Assembly: GCA_002495885.1 (NCBI GenBank)
Contig: DAHG01000062.1
Location: 1-32,949, forward strand
Length of the DNA stretch: 32,949 nucleotides
Source: Methanocellaceae archaeon UBA148
GTDB taxonomy: Archaea; Halobacteriota; UBA148
Reading direction: 5' to 3'
Shown here: positions 23,701-31,236 of the stretch, piece by piece
How positions within the stretch are numbered: the first letter of the stretch is position 1
How the letters are laid out: each line of letters starts with the position of its first letter
Program-made: the position numbers and the translations under genes
Notes under the pieces: generated by a model
Databases searched by the model: none
What the model saw: only the letters and a program-made list of their open reading frames with translations
What the model was told of the DNA's origin: nothing

Positions 23701-24830
23701 TCGGCTCTCACCATACTTGGAACATTTTTGCGATTGCATTGCGGTAAATTTAAATGGCATTCTTCAAATAAGTAACAGTATCTCTTGCAAATCGAAACAA
23801 GCATAAGCATCACTGGAACCTCAATCAAAACACCAACCACTGTTACTAACGCTGCGCCCGAAGACAATCCAAAAAGCATTGTTGCAGTAGCAATTGCGAC
23901 CTCAAAATGATTTGAAGCACCAATCATCGCAGAAGGGGTAGCATCATGATATGAGAGTTTTAGAAATCTTGCAAGAACAAAGTATCCAAGAGTAAAAATG
24001 AACATTGTCTGAATAAAAAGAGGAATAGCAATCCATAATATCGTCAGAGGATATCTAGTTATAATTTCTCCCTTAAATGAGAATAAAAGCACTAATGTGA
24101 CAAGAAGCGCAAATATGCTAATCGATGTGAGCCGGTGCAAAAACTTTATATTAAACCATTCCAAGCCTTTGGATTTGATAATCCACTTCCGTGAAAAGTA
24201 TCCTGCGACCAATGGCAAAGCCACATAAATCATTACCGAAAGCAATATTGTCTGCCATGGTATGGGCATTGCATTTACACCAAGCAAAAATCCTCCAAGG
24301 GGTGCATAAAGTACAAGCATTGTCAGAGAATTTATGGCAACCATGACTAAAGTAAGCCCTTCATTACCCTTTGCCAGATAACTCCACATCAATACCATAG
24401 CCGTACAGGGAGCAATCCCCAGCAGAATAGCGCCTGAGATATAACTTCTCCATAACTCAACTTCTTGCCCAGTCTTAATAATCTCGGTCCCAGGTAAGAA
24501 TCCATTAAACAGGTATCCCAAAAAGAATGATGCAATCAGATACATGGTAAAGGGCTTGATTGCCCAATTGATGAACAATGTCAAAGCCACAGGCCTAGGT
24601 GTTTTTGTAGCTCTTACTACTTCTGTAAAATCTATTTTCACCATAATTGGATACATCATAAAAAATAGACAGATAGCAATGGGAATGGATACATTATATA
24701 CTGAAAGAGAATCTAATTTGACTGCAACCTCAGGTGCTATCTTTCCCAAAAAGATGCCTGCACCAATGCAAAGCAAAACCCATAGTGTCAGGTACTTCTC
24801 AAAGATAGATAGCTTTCTTTTCTCAATCAT
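23697..24830 (-). CDS. acr3: Arsenite efflux permease ACR3
   Basis: About 377 residues with ten predicted membrane helices of the bile acid/arsenite (BART) fold. Characteristic stretches are YNVSIPIAICLFFMMYPIMV, PCTAMVLMWSYLAKGN with the conserved Cys that binds As(III), and the conserved Glu region ASNHFEVAIATATMLFG. It exports arsenite driven by the proton gradient. GGAGGAGG lies nine bases upstream of the ATG at 24830. The open frame continues back to 24926 through attC-like site 2, but that 32-residue extension is a translation of the palindrome and not part of the protein. It is translationally coupled to arsC. Confidence 0.93.
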   Translation of the reverse strand: MIEKRKLSIFEKYLTLWVLLCIGAGIFLGKIAPEVAVKLDSLSVYNVSIPIAICLFFMMYPIMVKIDFTEVVRATKTPRPVALTLFINWAIKPFTMYLIASFFLGYLFNGFLPGTEIIKTGQEVELWRSYISGAILLGIAPCTAMVLMWSYLAKGNEGLTLVMVAINSLTMLVLYAPLGGFLLGVNAMPIPWQTILLSVMIYVALPLVAGYFSRKWIIKSKGLEWFNIKFLHRLTSISIFALLVTLVLLFSFKGEIITRYPLTILWIAIPLFIQTMFIFTLGYFVLARFLKLSYHDATPSAMIGASNHFEVAIATATMLFGLSSGAALVTVVGVLIEVPVMLMLVSICKRYCYLFEECHLNLPQCNRKNVPSMVRAE

Positions 24831-24858
24831 TTTTATCTTCCTCCTCCACACCAATTGC

Positions 24859-24956
24859 ACATAACGTCTGGGGGCTATCTGAAGTTTGCGACTAGGGGGA
24901 GCAAAATTGGGTGGAAAGGGGTGCAACCCCCAAAGCCAGATAGCCGCCTGTTAGGC
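24859..24956 (-). repeat. attC-like site 2 (behind the DUF169-ferredoxin pair)
   Basis: On the minus strand the R'' box GCCTAAC fits the canonical RYYYAAC exactly. GGCGGCTATCTGG, a centre with GGGGGTTGCACCCC and TTTGCTCCCCC, then CAGATAGCCCCC and R' GTTATGT follow. Its outer 25 bases at the R' end are almost identical to site 1, while the centres differ. It begins 17 bases after the ferredoxin stop and ends 28 bases before the ACR3 start. Confidence 0.78.
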
Positions 24957-24972
24957 GACGTTGGTATTCTAT

Positions 24973-25290
24973 TCATTTCTGCTTAAGTTGTCGTTTTGCA
25001 AGCGAAAGAATCTTTTTCTCTTTTATTAGGTCTTTAACATACTGCGGATCTGGGAAACCGATCGCATTAAAAATACACCAGGTCATGCATGAAGTGCAAC
25101 CTACCATGCATTGCAGTGGATTGACTACAACGGCTTTGTTTTTGCCTTCATCATACTCGAAAACCTCTCGGCCACAGCTCGTTATGCACATACCACAACC
25201 TGTGCATTTGCTTTCATCGATATGTGGATGCCACTCAATCTCTTCTCTCGGTACTCCTTTCCAGTATGCATATTTCTCCGGTAAACTCAT
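24973..25290 (-). CDS. Dicluster 4Fe-4S ferredoxin-like protein
   Basis: 105 residues. After an N-terminal arm (EKYAYWKGVPREEIEWHPHI) there are two cluster-binding motifs: DESKCTGCGMCITSCGREVF, and later CMVGCTSCMTWCIFNAIGFP, in which the spacing is slightly unusual (C-x3-C-x2-C-x3-C). It ends with a basic helix. It probably moves electrons to or from a partner enzyme. GGAGG lies eight bases before the ATG. It follows the DUF169 gene by 3 bases, and the two always run together here as one transcript, which suggests a shared redox task. Confidence 0.88.
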   Translation of the reverse strand: MSLPEKYAYWKGVPREEIEWHPHIDESKCTGCGMCITSCGREVFEYDEGKNKAVVVNPLQCMVGCTSCMTWCIFNAIGFPDPQYVKDLIKEKKILSLAKRQLKQK

Positions 25291-25293
25291 GTT

Positions 25294-26085
25294 TTATTCC
25301 TCCTTTTGATTTATTTGAAATACGTCTGATTTCAATATATCTTCTGCGTTTTTCTTTTTAAGCATAGTATATGCGTTCTTGCCTCTCGAATGGAGTATGG
25401 CCTTCATTGAGAGATACTCGATATATTCTGCAATTGTTTCAAAATCGCTGAATGGAAAACCAAGGACTGCCTGGTCTGGTCCAATATCTGTTGCATCCCG
25501 GCATCCATAACAACCATAACTCAAATTCATTTTATGTTGTTTAAAGGGTATCAAAGTTGCGTCAACGCATGTAGCCTGTAAAATTGCTGTTGAACTTTCC
25601 AACCTCTTACCGCCTTTTGCGTTAAGATAAGCTAAAGCAATCCACATCAATTTTTCGATCTGGTCTTCTATAACGACAATATCTGGTTCGATAATTGAGG
25701 TTTCCAATGGAAATAGATACAACTCTTTCAGTTCTCCAAAATTAAGTACTGTCATTCCTTTAAACATCTCTATACCTGTGTCTTCATTTTTAGTAATTCC
25801 AAAACCAATTAATCCCTTACCATTCTTCAAACCGTCAGGAAGAGGTTTGAATCCAAATGCCGCTGCGGCAGCAGGACAGGCAATTCCTTCTTTGTCAAGC
25901 ATCACATGTTTACCATGCCTTGCATTCATAAGGGCTTGGCAGTATCTATATCCATATAGTCTTACTGCTTTTTCAACGATAATAGTGTCTCTCGAAAATA
26001 TAAACTTAACACCAACTGGATATGTGTCCATTCCAATTTTTTCTTTAAGAATTTTCGCTTTTTCTTTCACTTGCGATATGTTCAT
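25294..26085 (-). CDS. DUF169 family protein
   Basis: 263 residues matching DUF169 (PF02596): TYPVGVKFIFSRDTI near the N-terminus, YRYCQALMNARHGKHVML, GIACPAAAAAFGF, and ATCVDATLIPFKQHKMNLSYGCYGCRDATDIG. The conserved cysteines (in YCQAL, ACPAA, TCVDA, GCYGCRD) suggest metal or Fe-S binding. DUF169 genes are common in anaerobes near redox genes; the biochemical function is unknown. The ATG at 26085 has GGAGG nine bases upstream. The gene begins about 30 bases after attC-like site 3, so with the ferredoxin it fills one cassette of about 1.26 kb. Confidence 0.88.
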   Translation of the reverse strand: MNISQVKEKAKILKEKIGMDTYPVGVKFIFSRDTIIVEKAVRLYGYRYCQALMNARHGKHVMLDKEGIACPAAAAAFGFKPLPDGLKNGKGLIGFGITKNEDTGIEMFKGMTVLNFGELKELYLFPLETSIIEPDIVVIEDQIEKLMWIALAYLNAKGGKRLESSTAILQATCVDATLIPFKQHKMNLSYGCYGCRDATDIGPDQAVLGFPFSDFETIAEYIEYLSMKAILHSRGKNAYTMLKKKNAEDILKSDVFQINQKEE

Positions 26086-26117
26086 TCAATTTCCTCCATA
26101 TTTTTTTTACCAATGTC

Positions 26118-26211
26118 TCCTAACGGCTGAGGGATATGGAAAGTTCGCCCATCAGGGCGAATTTGGGTGGAAGACCCGCAGGGAGCGAGCCAGATAGCCG
26201 CGTGTTATACG
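26118..26211 (-). repeat. attC-like site 3 (upstream border of the cassette cluster)
   Basis: On the minus strand: GTATAAC, CGCGGCTATCTGG, a centre with CCACCCAAATTCGCCC and its partner GGGCGAA, then CCATATCCCTC and GTTAGGA. The R'' half is nearly identical to sites 1 and 2 while the R' half has diverged, as expected if cassettes from different sources share only part of the site. Confidence 0.68.
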
Positions 26212-26257
26212 CCCCGAGCGACAGCGAGAGTACCAACGGGGCAAGGCACGAAGTGCC
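26212..26257. repeat. Paired hairpins next to attC-like site 3
   Basis: GCCCCG (26212-26217) pairs with CGGGGC (26237-26242), and GGCAC-gaa-GTGCC (26245-26257) is a second perfect stem. They lie 55 bases after the permease stop on the minus strand and could be its terminator or the remains of another recombination site. Confidence 0.4.
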
Positions 26258-26312
26258 GAAGAGTCATGGAGAGAGTCTTCTGGGAAGCCGTAGTTTGGTG
26301 GTTCGTTTTCAT

Positions 26313-27059
26313 CTATAACCCCTTGATTAAGTTTCTCTTATGCAACAGATTCGCAGCAACCAGGAATATGCAGGTGAAGAATGCCAGACCGAGAATATCC
26401 ACGGCCAACGGAAGCATTGCCGTTCCATTCAAGCAGGCATTGAATATGTCCACAAGATAGGTCAGTGGAGAGAGATAGGAAAGAAACAGTCCGGTCCAGC
26501 CCAGCTCTTGGAGCGGGACAAAGATGCCGCTGATGAATATCAATGGGAACCTTACTAGACTGGAGAGCATCATCACGTTAGAGGGGGCTTTTGAAGATGG
26601 AGATGCCAGAAGGACGCCAAGCGATGCAAAGCAAAGACAACCAAGTATCACGCTAATCACCATAATGAAAATATTGAACACGGATATGGCAAGAAATATT
26701 AAACCTGCCGTTAAAACCAGTGTCGTGATGAACGCACCGAACACCATTCCTGCCGCCACATCACCCAATATTATCGTGCTTACTGTTACTGGATAGGATA
26801 GCAACCTCTCATATGTTCCCGCCTGCTTTTCCCAGGGCGTGATGAGCGGTCCAACCGAAGATGCGGTGAAGAATAGTGTCATCGCGAGGAATCCCGGGAA
26901 AAAGCGGGATATGTCTATGTCCCGCCCGATGTAAAAAGAAATGAACATAAATAAAGGGAACAGAATTCCAAAGATGATGACTGGGGCCTTTTTGTAGTAT
27001 ATTCTTATGTTCTTTTCTGCGGTTACTACGACTCCCCTAAGAAAGACTGAAAAGCTCAT
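26313..27059 (-). CDS. ABC-2 type transporter permease
   Basis: 248 residues with six predicted membrane helices. An N-terminal cytoplasmic helix (VVTAEKNIRIYYKKAPVIIF) is followed by SVGPLITPWEKQAGTYERLL, the coupling-helix region of ABC-2 permeases. FISGIFVPLQELGWTGLFLS and YLSPLTYLVDIFNACL form the signature end. With the ATPase encoded just upstream (overlap of four bases) it would form an exporter, often for drugs, antimicrobial peptides or lipids. The substrate cannot be told from sequence. Confidence 0.9.
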   Translation of the reverse strand: MSFSVFLRGVVVTAEKNIRIYYKKAPVIIFGILFPLFMFISFYIGRDIDISRFFPGFLAMTLFFTASSVGPLITPWEKQAGTYERLLSYPVTVSTIILGDVAAGMVFGAFITTLVLTAGLIFLAISVFNIFIMVISVILGCLCFASLGVLLASPSSKAPSNVMMLSSLVRFPLIFISGIFVPLQELGWTGLFLSYLSPLTYLVDIFNACLNGTAMLPLAVDILGLAFFTCIFLVAANLLHKRNLIKGL

Positions 27060-28234
27060 TCTCCACCCCCAGTAAGCCTTAAAAACGCCTCCTCAAGGCT
27101 GGGGCCACATGTAACCAGTGATACGATTTCTACCCCATGTTCCTGCGCCAGAGCAACGAGATACTTCACCGCCTTGTCAGGGTTGTCGGTGTGCAACCTC
27201 AGCTTGTCCCCCATGGACTCTACTCCGAAAATCACTTCGTTTGATAATGCTTCTTTATCTATCCTTTGATTGAAGGATATTTCGATAGTCTGTGTTTTTT
27301 CGAACGTGCTCTTAAGCTTTTCTGGACTGTCAATGGCTGCAATCTTTCCTTTGTTTATGATGCACACTTTTTCACATAATCTGTTTGCTTCCTCTATGTT
27401 ATGCGTCGTCAGAAAAACCGTGCATCCCAGTTTGTTCATGCGCTGAATCGTATCGACAATCAAGCGTCGGCTCTGAACGTCCAATCCTTCTGTGGGTTCG
27501 TCCAAGAACAGGATTTTTGGTTCGTGGATTATCGCACAGGCGATACTCACGCGTTGCTTCATCCCCTTAGAAAACGTTCTGACAAAATCGTCCCCCCGTT
27601 CATAAAGCCCAAGGGCTGTAAGTATCTCTTCTGTTCTTTTTGCGATATGGCCTTTTGATAGGCCATAATACCTTCCTGTGAGGGCTAGATTCTGTTTTGC
27701 TGTCAAGTCACCGTATACGTTCCCGGCCTCGGGAATGACACCTATTACCATCTTTGCTCGGATCGGGTCCTTGGCTAGATTGATGCCATCTATCTTTATG
27801 CTACCCTTGTCCGGCGCCAATATCCCGGTGAGCATGCGTATCGTGGTGGTTTTTCCGGCACCGTTTGGCCCGAGAAAGCCGAATATCTCGCCCTTGCTGA
27901 CAGTGAAACTCATACCGTTTACAGCAATAATCCTCCCGAAAGATTTGGTGAGGTTCGATACTTCTATCGCAGGTTCATTTTTTCCATTTAGATTTCCCCA
28001 GGCATCCTTTAATCCTAACTGGTTCAAGATCAATTTCTTTCTTATCGATATTTTGATAATTGCTATGAGTATGAATGCAAAACCGAACCAAACAGGTAGA
28101 TGATGTGTAAATATTGGGTTTATGGTGTCCACTCCTCTCAAGTATGAGCTGAACAGAGGGACTGAAGTTATGGCGGTCACGGTAAAGGTTATGATTTGTG
28201 CAATGGTCAGCCCTTGATTAAAGTTGAAGGTCAT
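27056..28234 (-). CDS. ABC transporter ATPase with an N-terminal membrane extension
   Basis: 392 residues. From about residue 88 it is a standard DrrA/CcmA-type ATPase: Walker A GPNGAGKTTTIR, Q-loop region, signature FSKGMKQRVSIA, Walker B ILFLDEPTEGLD, H-loop TTHNIEEA, and a C-terminal regulatory domain ending EEAFLRLTGG. The first 70 residues are unusual, with two hydrophobic segments (about 10-30 and 45-65) and a basic KISIRKKLILN border. They probably tether the ATPase to the membrane or fuse it to part of a membrane protein. It starts 3 bases after the cupin stop, so the cupin, regulator and permease genes form one operon. Confidence 0.9.
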   Translation of the reverse strand: MTFNFNQGLTIAQIITFTVTAITSVPLFSSYLRGVDTINPIFTHHLPVWFGFAFILIAIIKISIRKKLILNQLGLKDAWGNLNGKNEPAIEVSNLTKSFGRIIAVNGMSFTVSKGEIFGFLGPNGAGKTTTIRMLTGILAPDKGSIKIDGINLAKDPIRAKMVIGVIPEAGNVYGDLTAKQNLALTGRYYGLSKGHIAKRTEEILTALGLYERGDDFVRTFSKGMKQRVSIACAIIHEPKILFLDEPTEGLDVQSRRLIVDTIQRMNKLGCTVFLTTHNIEEANRLCEKVCIINKGKIAAIDSPEKLKSTFEKTQTIEISFNQRIDKEALSNEVIFGVESMGDKLRLHTDNPDKAVKYLVALAQEHGVEIVSLVTCGPSLEEAFLRLTGGGE

Positions 28235-28237
28235 TTT

Positions 28238-28573
28238 TTATCCCTCTTTTGTCTTTCCAATCTGAATTCCAATTATCTTGACCCCTCCCTGGGTTTTCAT
28301 TGAGATGGTAGCGGTTTCTGTAATGAGACATTGCCCTTTCTTGATTGTTTCCTTTTTTTCGTTGACGGTCACTTGAGCCATACCCTTGACAACATAAAAA
28401 ATCACATTGGCTGCCATATCACATCGAGGCATCTCACTACTGGGCGGGAGTTCAATAATCCTTACTTTAAAATCATTGTTCATGAAAAGAACGTTCCTGT
28501 CCCGTTGTTCATGCGGGTAAGCACGTATTTTGTTGAAATCGAATACAACCAATCTACTCTCCCCTTGCATCAT
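28238..28573 (-). CDS. Cupin domain protein
   Basis: 111 residues. A single beta-barrel cupin: VRIIELPPSSEMPRCDMAAN, IFYVVKGMAQVTVNEKKETI, and GQCLITETATISMKTQGG. In the first motif the usual HxH metal ligands are not evident (PRCDM in their place), so metal binding may be lost or altered; a ligand-binding rather than enzymatic role is likelier. The start overlaps the winged-helix gene by 20 bases. It could bind the effector or substrate of the ABC exporter. Confidence 0.75.
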   Translation of the reverse strand: MMQGESRLVVFDFNKIRAYPHEQRDRNVLFMNNDFKVRIIELPPSSEMPRCDMAANVIFYVVKGMAQVTVNEKKETIKKGQCLITETATISMKTQGGVKIIGIQIGKTKEG

Positions 28574-28868
28574 CTAACAGATTGATTTCAATCTTTTTCC
28601 GTTTCAATTTCCATACCTTTTCAGGTGCACCCCCGCCTTCTTCCTTGTATTCAGCCATTTCGATTATATCGGCATTCTTTAACTCTGAGAGATGGAAGTA
28701 TAATCCAGAACGAGTAATCCCTTCGTCGTTTTTTTGTAAGAACTCATGTATCTCCTTGGTGCTCCTCTTGCCATCTCCTATGAACCAAATAATTGTCCAT
28801 CTGGTGGGACAATGAAGAGCCCGGATATACTTCTTGAGTGGGTTCAGGTGGCCATTACAATCACACAT
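28554..28868 (-). CDS. Winged-helix (ArsR-like) transcriptional regulator
   Basis: 104 residues. RALHCPTRWTIIWFIGDG, KRSTKEIHEFLQKN, and GITRSGLYFHLSELKNADII form a winged helix-turn-helix, with the wing at EYKEEGGGAPEKVWKLK. The N-terminal CDCNGH and Cys20 could bind a metal or sense redox. It is the first gene of the exporter operon. A TTATAAA box about 25-30 bases before the ATG suggests a leaderless message. It most likely controls its own operon, with the exporter, the cupin and itself expressed together. Confidence 0.85.
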   Translation of the reverse strand: MCDCNGHLNPLKKYIRALHCPTRWTIIWFIGDGKRSTKEIHEFLQKNDEGITRSGLYFHLSELKNADIIEMAEYKEEGGGAPEKVWKLKRKKIEINLLDDARGE

Positions 28869-29076
28869 AGTTACACCGCGATATTGCCGTTTATAACTGT
28901 AATATTCTAACCATATTTAAGACTATTGTTTCCAAACCACCAAACGCTCTTCTTCCACGATTTAGCCTAACTCCAATTAAACTCACTTTTTATTCTTTTA
29001 ATAATCTTTCAGTGCAATTTTTCGAAGCTAAGCTGATTAAATTAGAATAGTTTTTTTTTTTGAAAATACAAAAAAG

Positions 29077-29295
29077 TTATTTTGTTTTTTCAGCAGCTTT
29101 TCCTATTTGGATTGTTGCGAATACTGCTATGATGGTTACAATAATTGAATAGACCAACATTGCACCAATGGTTTCTGCTGTTCCAAAGACATGTTTGAAA
29201 ATTGCCTTAATCGTATCATTCCAAGCAAGAGCTGCAACCAATCCAAAGGCGGCAGTTGTCAAAGCTGCTAATTTATCAATCACTTCTGCCTTCAT
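29077..29295 (-). CDS. DUF5654 family small membrane protein
   Basis: 72 residues. KLAALTTAAFGLVAALAWND, TIKAIFKHVFG and two membrane helices (about 9-25 and 43-63) ending KAAEKTK match the archaeal DUF5654 family. GGAGG lies nine bases before the ATG. It is a single gene between two AT-rich spacers (28870-29076 and 29296-29526), which hold nothing else recognisable. The function is unknown. Confidence 0.75.
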   Translation of the reverse strand: MKAEVIDKLAALTTAAFGLVAALAWNDTIKAIFKHVFGTAETIGAMLVYSIIVTIIAVFATIQIGKAAEKTK

Positions 29296-29526
29296 AAATA
29301 TTGCCTCCTTATGAAATATTAATGTTAACTCTTTTATTTAAAAATTTTGGAATATTAAATAAATGCAGTTTCGAAAATTGAAAATAAATCTGGTCACTTT
29401 TTACTCTTTTATTTTAACCATCTTTTTAATACTAAAAAAAGAAATTTTATTAATTACCTTAGAGACCACACTTCTTTCTACAGAAGAAATATCAATGACT
29501 GTTAAAATCATTAAATAGGATAAAAT

Positions 29527-30657
29527 ATGGGCGAAAATATGCAGACAGAAATCATCAAAGAGGGCACTACTCAAATCATGGTTCCAGTATTTGAGAGAGG
29601 AAATCATGTTCCTTCCAAGACGCCTGTGTTCTACAATCCCAAAATGGAGCTTTCAAGGGACATCAGCATAGCATGCATTGCTGCGTTTGCAAGCGAGCAG
29701 GATTCATATATAGACGCACTTGGTGCAACTGGCATCAGGGGTGTGCGAGTGGCAAACGAACTCTGCTTGGACACCACCATCAATGACTGGAACTTCAAGG
29801 CTTATGAGCTGATAGTCAAAAACATTGGGTTGAATAAGCTGGATGCAAAGGCAGAGAGAAAAAATGCGAACGTACTGCTTTCCGAGTCACGTTTCGATAT
29901 TGTAGATATTGATCCGTTTGGTTCACCAGCGCCTTTCTTGGATTCTGCCTGCAGGTCAGCGGACAAGATGCTTTGCATAACGGCTACTGATACAGCGCCC
30001 CTATGTGGGGCTCACAAAGCCTCTGGCATTAGGAAATATGGCGCCATCCCCTTAAAAACAGAATATCACGCAGAGATGGGCATACGTATTCTGCTCGGAG
30101 CAATAGCTAGGAATCTGGCTAAATATGACAAATCCATGAACTCTTTGCTGGCGCATGCCACAGATCACTATTATAGGGTATATCTATCCCTAAAAAAAGG
30201 TGCTTCAAATGCAAATGATATGATAAAACAAATGGGTTTTGTATATCATTGTCTCTCTTGTGGTCAAAGAGGGTGGAATTATGGCTTGGCGACCCATATG
30301 GTAAAGGATTGCCCCAATTGCAGCTCGCCCACAAGTTTGGCAGGGCCTCTTTGGTTGGGTAGTTTGCATGACACGAAATTCTGCAAGCTGGTTTTAGATG
30401 AGCTCCGAGCCAGAGATTTAGGTGCAAAGGAGCAAGCACTAAAGATCGTGCGCCTTTGCGGGGATGAACTGGAGATTCCCACATCCTATGACCAACATAG
30501 GTTCTGTAAGGCTTTGAGAATTACGCCACCTACTTTAGATGAAACTATCCTCAAACTACACGAGGCAGGTTTTCAAGCATCCAGAACACACTTTTTTGGA
30601 ACATCATTTAAGACAGATGCTCCGCTGGAGGAGATCGAAAGAATCCTTTGCCAATGA
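29527..30657 (+). CDS. trm1: tRNA (guanine26-N2)-dimethyltransferase
   Basis: 376 residues. It methylates G26 of tRNA with SAM. It shows FYNPKMELSRDISIACI at the N-terminus, ALGATGIRGVRVANE (SAM loop), FDIVDIDPFGSPAPFLDSAC (catalytic DPFGSP) and CITATDTAPLCGAHKASGIRKY. A C-terminal part with a zinc ribbon (YHCLSCGQRGWN, DCPNCSSP) completes the family layout. The ATG at 29527 or the one at 29539 may be used. Its last 50 bases overlap the end of the convergent ftsJ gene. Confidence 0.95.
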   Translation: MGENMQTEIIKEGTTQIMVPVFERGNHVPSKTPVFYNPKMELSRDISIACIAAFASEQDSYIDALGATGIRGVRVANELCLDTTINDWNFKAYELIVKNIGLNKLDAKAERKNANVLLSESRFDIVDIDPFGSPAPFLDSACRSADKMLCITATDTAPLCGAHKASGIRKYGAIPLKTEYHAEMGIRILLGAIARNLAKYDKSMNSLLAHATDHYYRVYLSLKKGASNANDMIKQMGFVYHCLSCGQRGWNYGLATHMVKDCPNCSSPTSLAGPLWLGSLHDTKFCKLVLDELRARDLGAKEQALKIVRLCGDELEIPTSYDQHRFCKALRITPPTLDETILKLHEAGFQASRTHFFGTSFKTDAPLEEIERILCQ

Positions 30658-31219
30658 CATAGATCTCAGCGCTCTCCTTCCTGGAAGCCTTGGGTCCATA
30701 TGCCTTAGTGAAGATGAACTGTTTTTTGACCGCGGCAAGAAAGTCAGAGAACATATCGCCCCGAAACACTTTCACAACGAAATTTCCACCTGGTTTTAGT
30801 ATCTTTATGGCAATGTTTAAAGCAGAATTACACAGATCGATGGACCTTGCATGGTCTAAACTCCAGTTGCCGGATAGGTTAGGAGATGCATCACATATGA
30901 CGACATCAGCACCACCCATCTTCTCGATAATATCCAGTATTTTTTTTAGAGTAAAGGGATCGGTTATATCTCCTAGTAGGGTTTCCACGCCTTCGATGGG
31001 TTCAATTTCTTGTATGTCGATTCCCATGACAAAACCGCCTGAAATTTCTTTGGCTACTTGAAGCCATCCTCCAGGAGCTGCACCTAGGTCAACTACGATA
31101 TTACCGGGTCGTATCACGTTGTACTTTGCATTGATCTGCTGAAGCTTATATGACGCTCTGGATCTATACCCTTCCTTCTTCGCCTTCCGATAAAAATAGT
31201 CCTCTCTTTTGCGTGGCAT
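30608..31219 (-). CDS. rlmE: 23S rRNA/tRNA 2'-O-methyltransferase FtsJ/RlmE family
   Basis: 203 residues. RSRASYKLQQIN supplies the first Lys of the K-D-K-E catalytic tetrad, ICDASPNLSG the Asp, NFVVKVFRGD the second Lys, and ASRKESAEIYVI the Glu. The SAM loop is VVDLGAAPGGWLQVA. Members methylate the A-loop uridine of 23S rRNA (U2552 in E. coli) or tRNA. It is the first of two adjacent minus-strand genes and overlaps trm1 tail to tail by 50 bases. Confidence 0.95.
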   Translation of the reverse strand: MPRKREDYFYRKAKKEGYRSRASYKLQQINAKYNVIRPGNIVVDLGAAPGGWLQVAKEISGGFVMGIDIQEIEPIEGVETLLGDITDPFTLKKILDIIEKMGGADVVICDASPNLSGNWSLDHARSIDLCNSALNIAIKILKPGGNFVVKVFRGDMFSDFLAAVKKQFIFTKAYGPKASRKESAEIYVIGKGFFRSPPAEHLS

Positions 31220-31236
31220 GATTAAAAGATGTTTGC

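Noticed and set aside
23701..23760. Longer start for ArsC
   Set aside because: It lies within the ACR3 coding region; the ATGA overlap at 23697-23700 is the normal coupled arrangement.
24831..24926. 32-residue N-terminal extension of ACR3
   Set aside because: It translates the attC-like palindrome, lacks ACR3 similarity, and a strong GGAGGAGG site precedes the ATG at 24830.
26212..26257. Second attC-like site adjoining site 3
   Set aside because: The two hairpins are short and lack AAC/GTT boxes and the GCTATCTG arms; a terminator is as likely.
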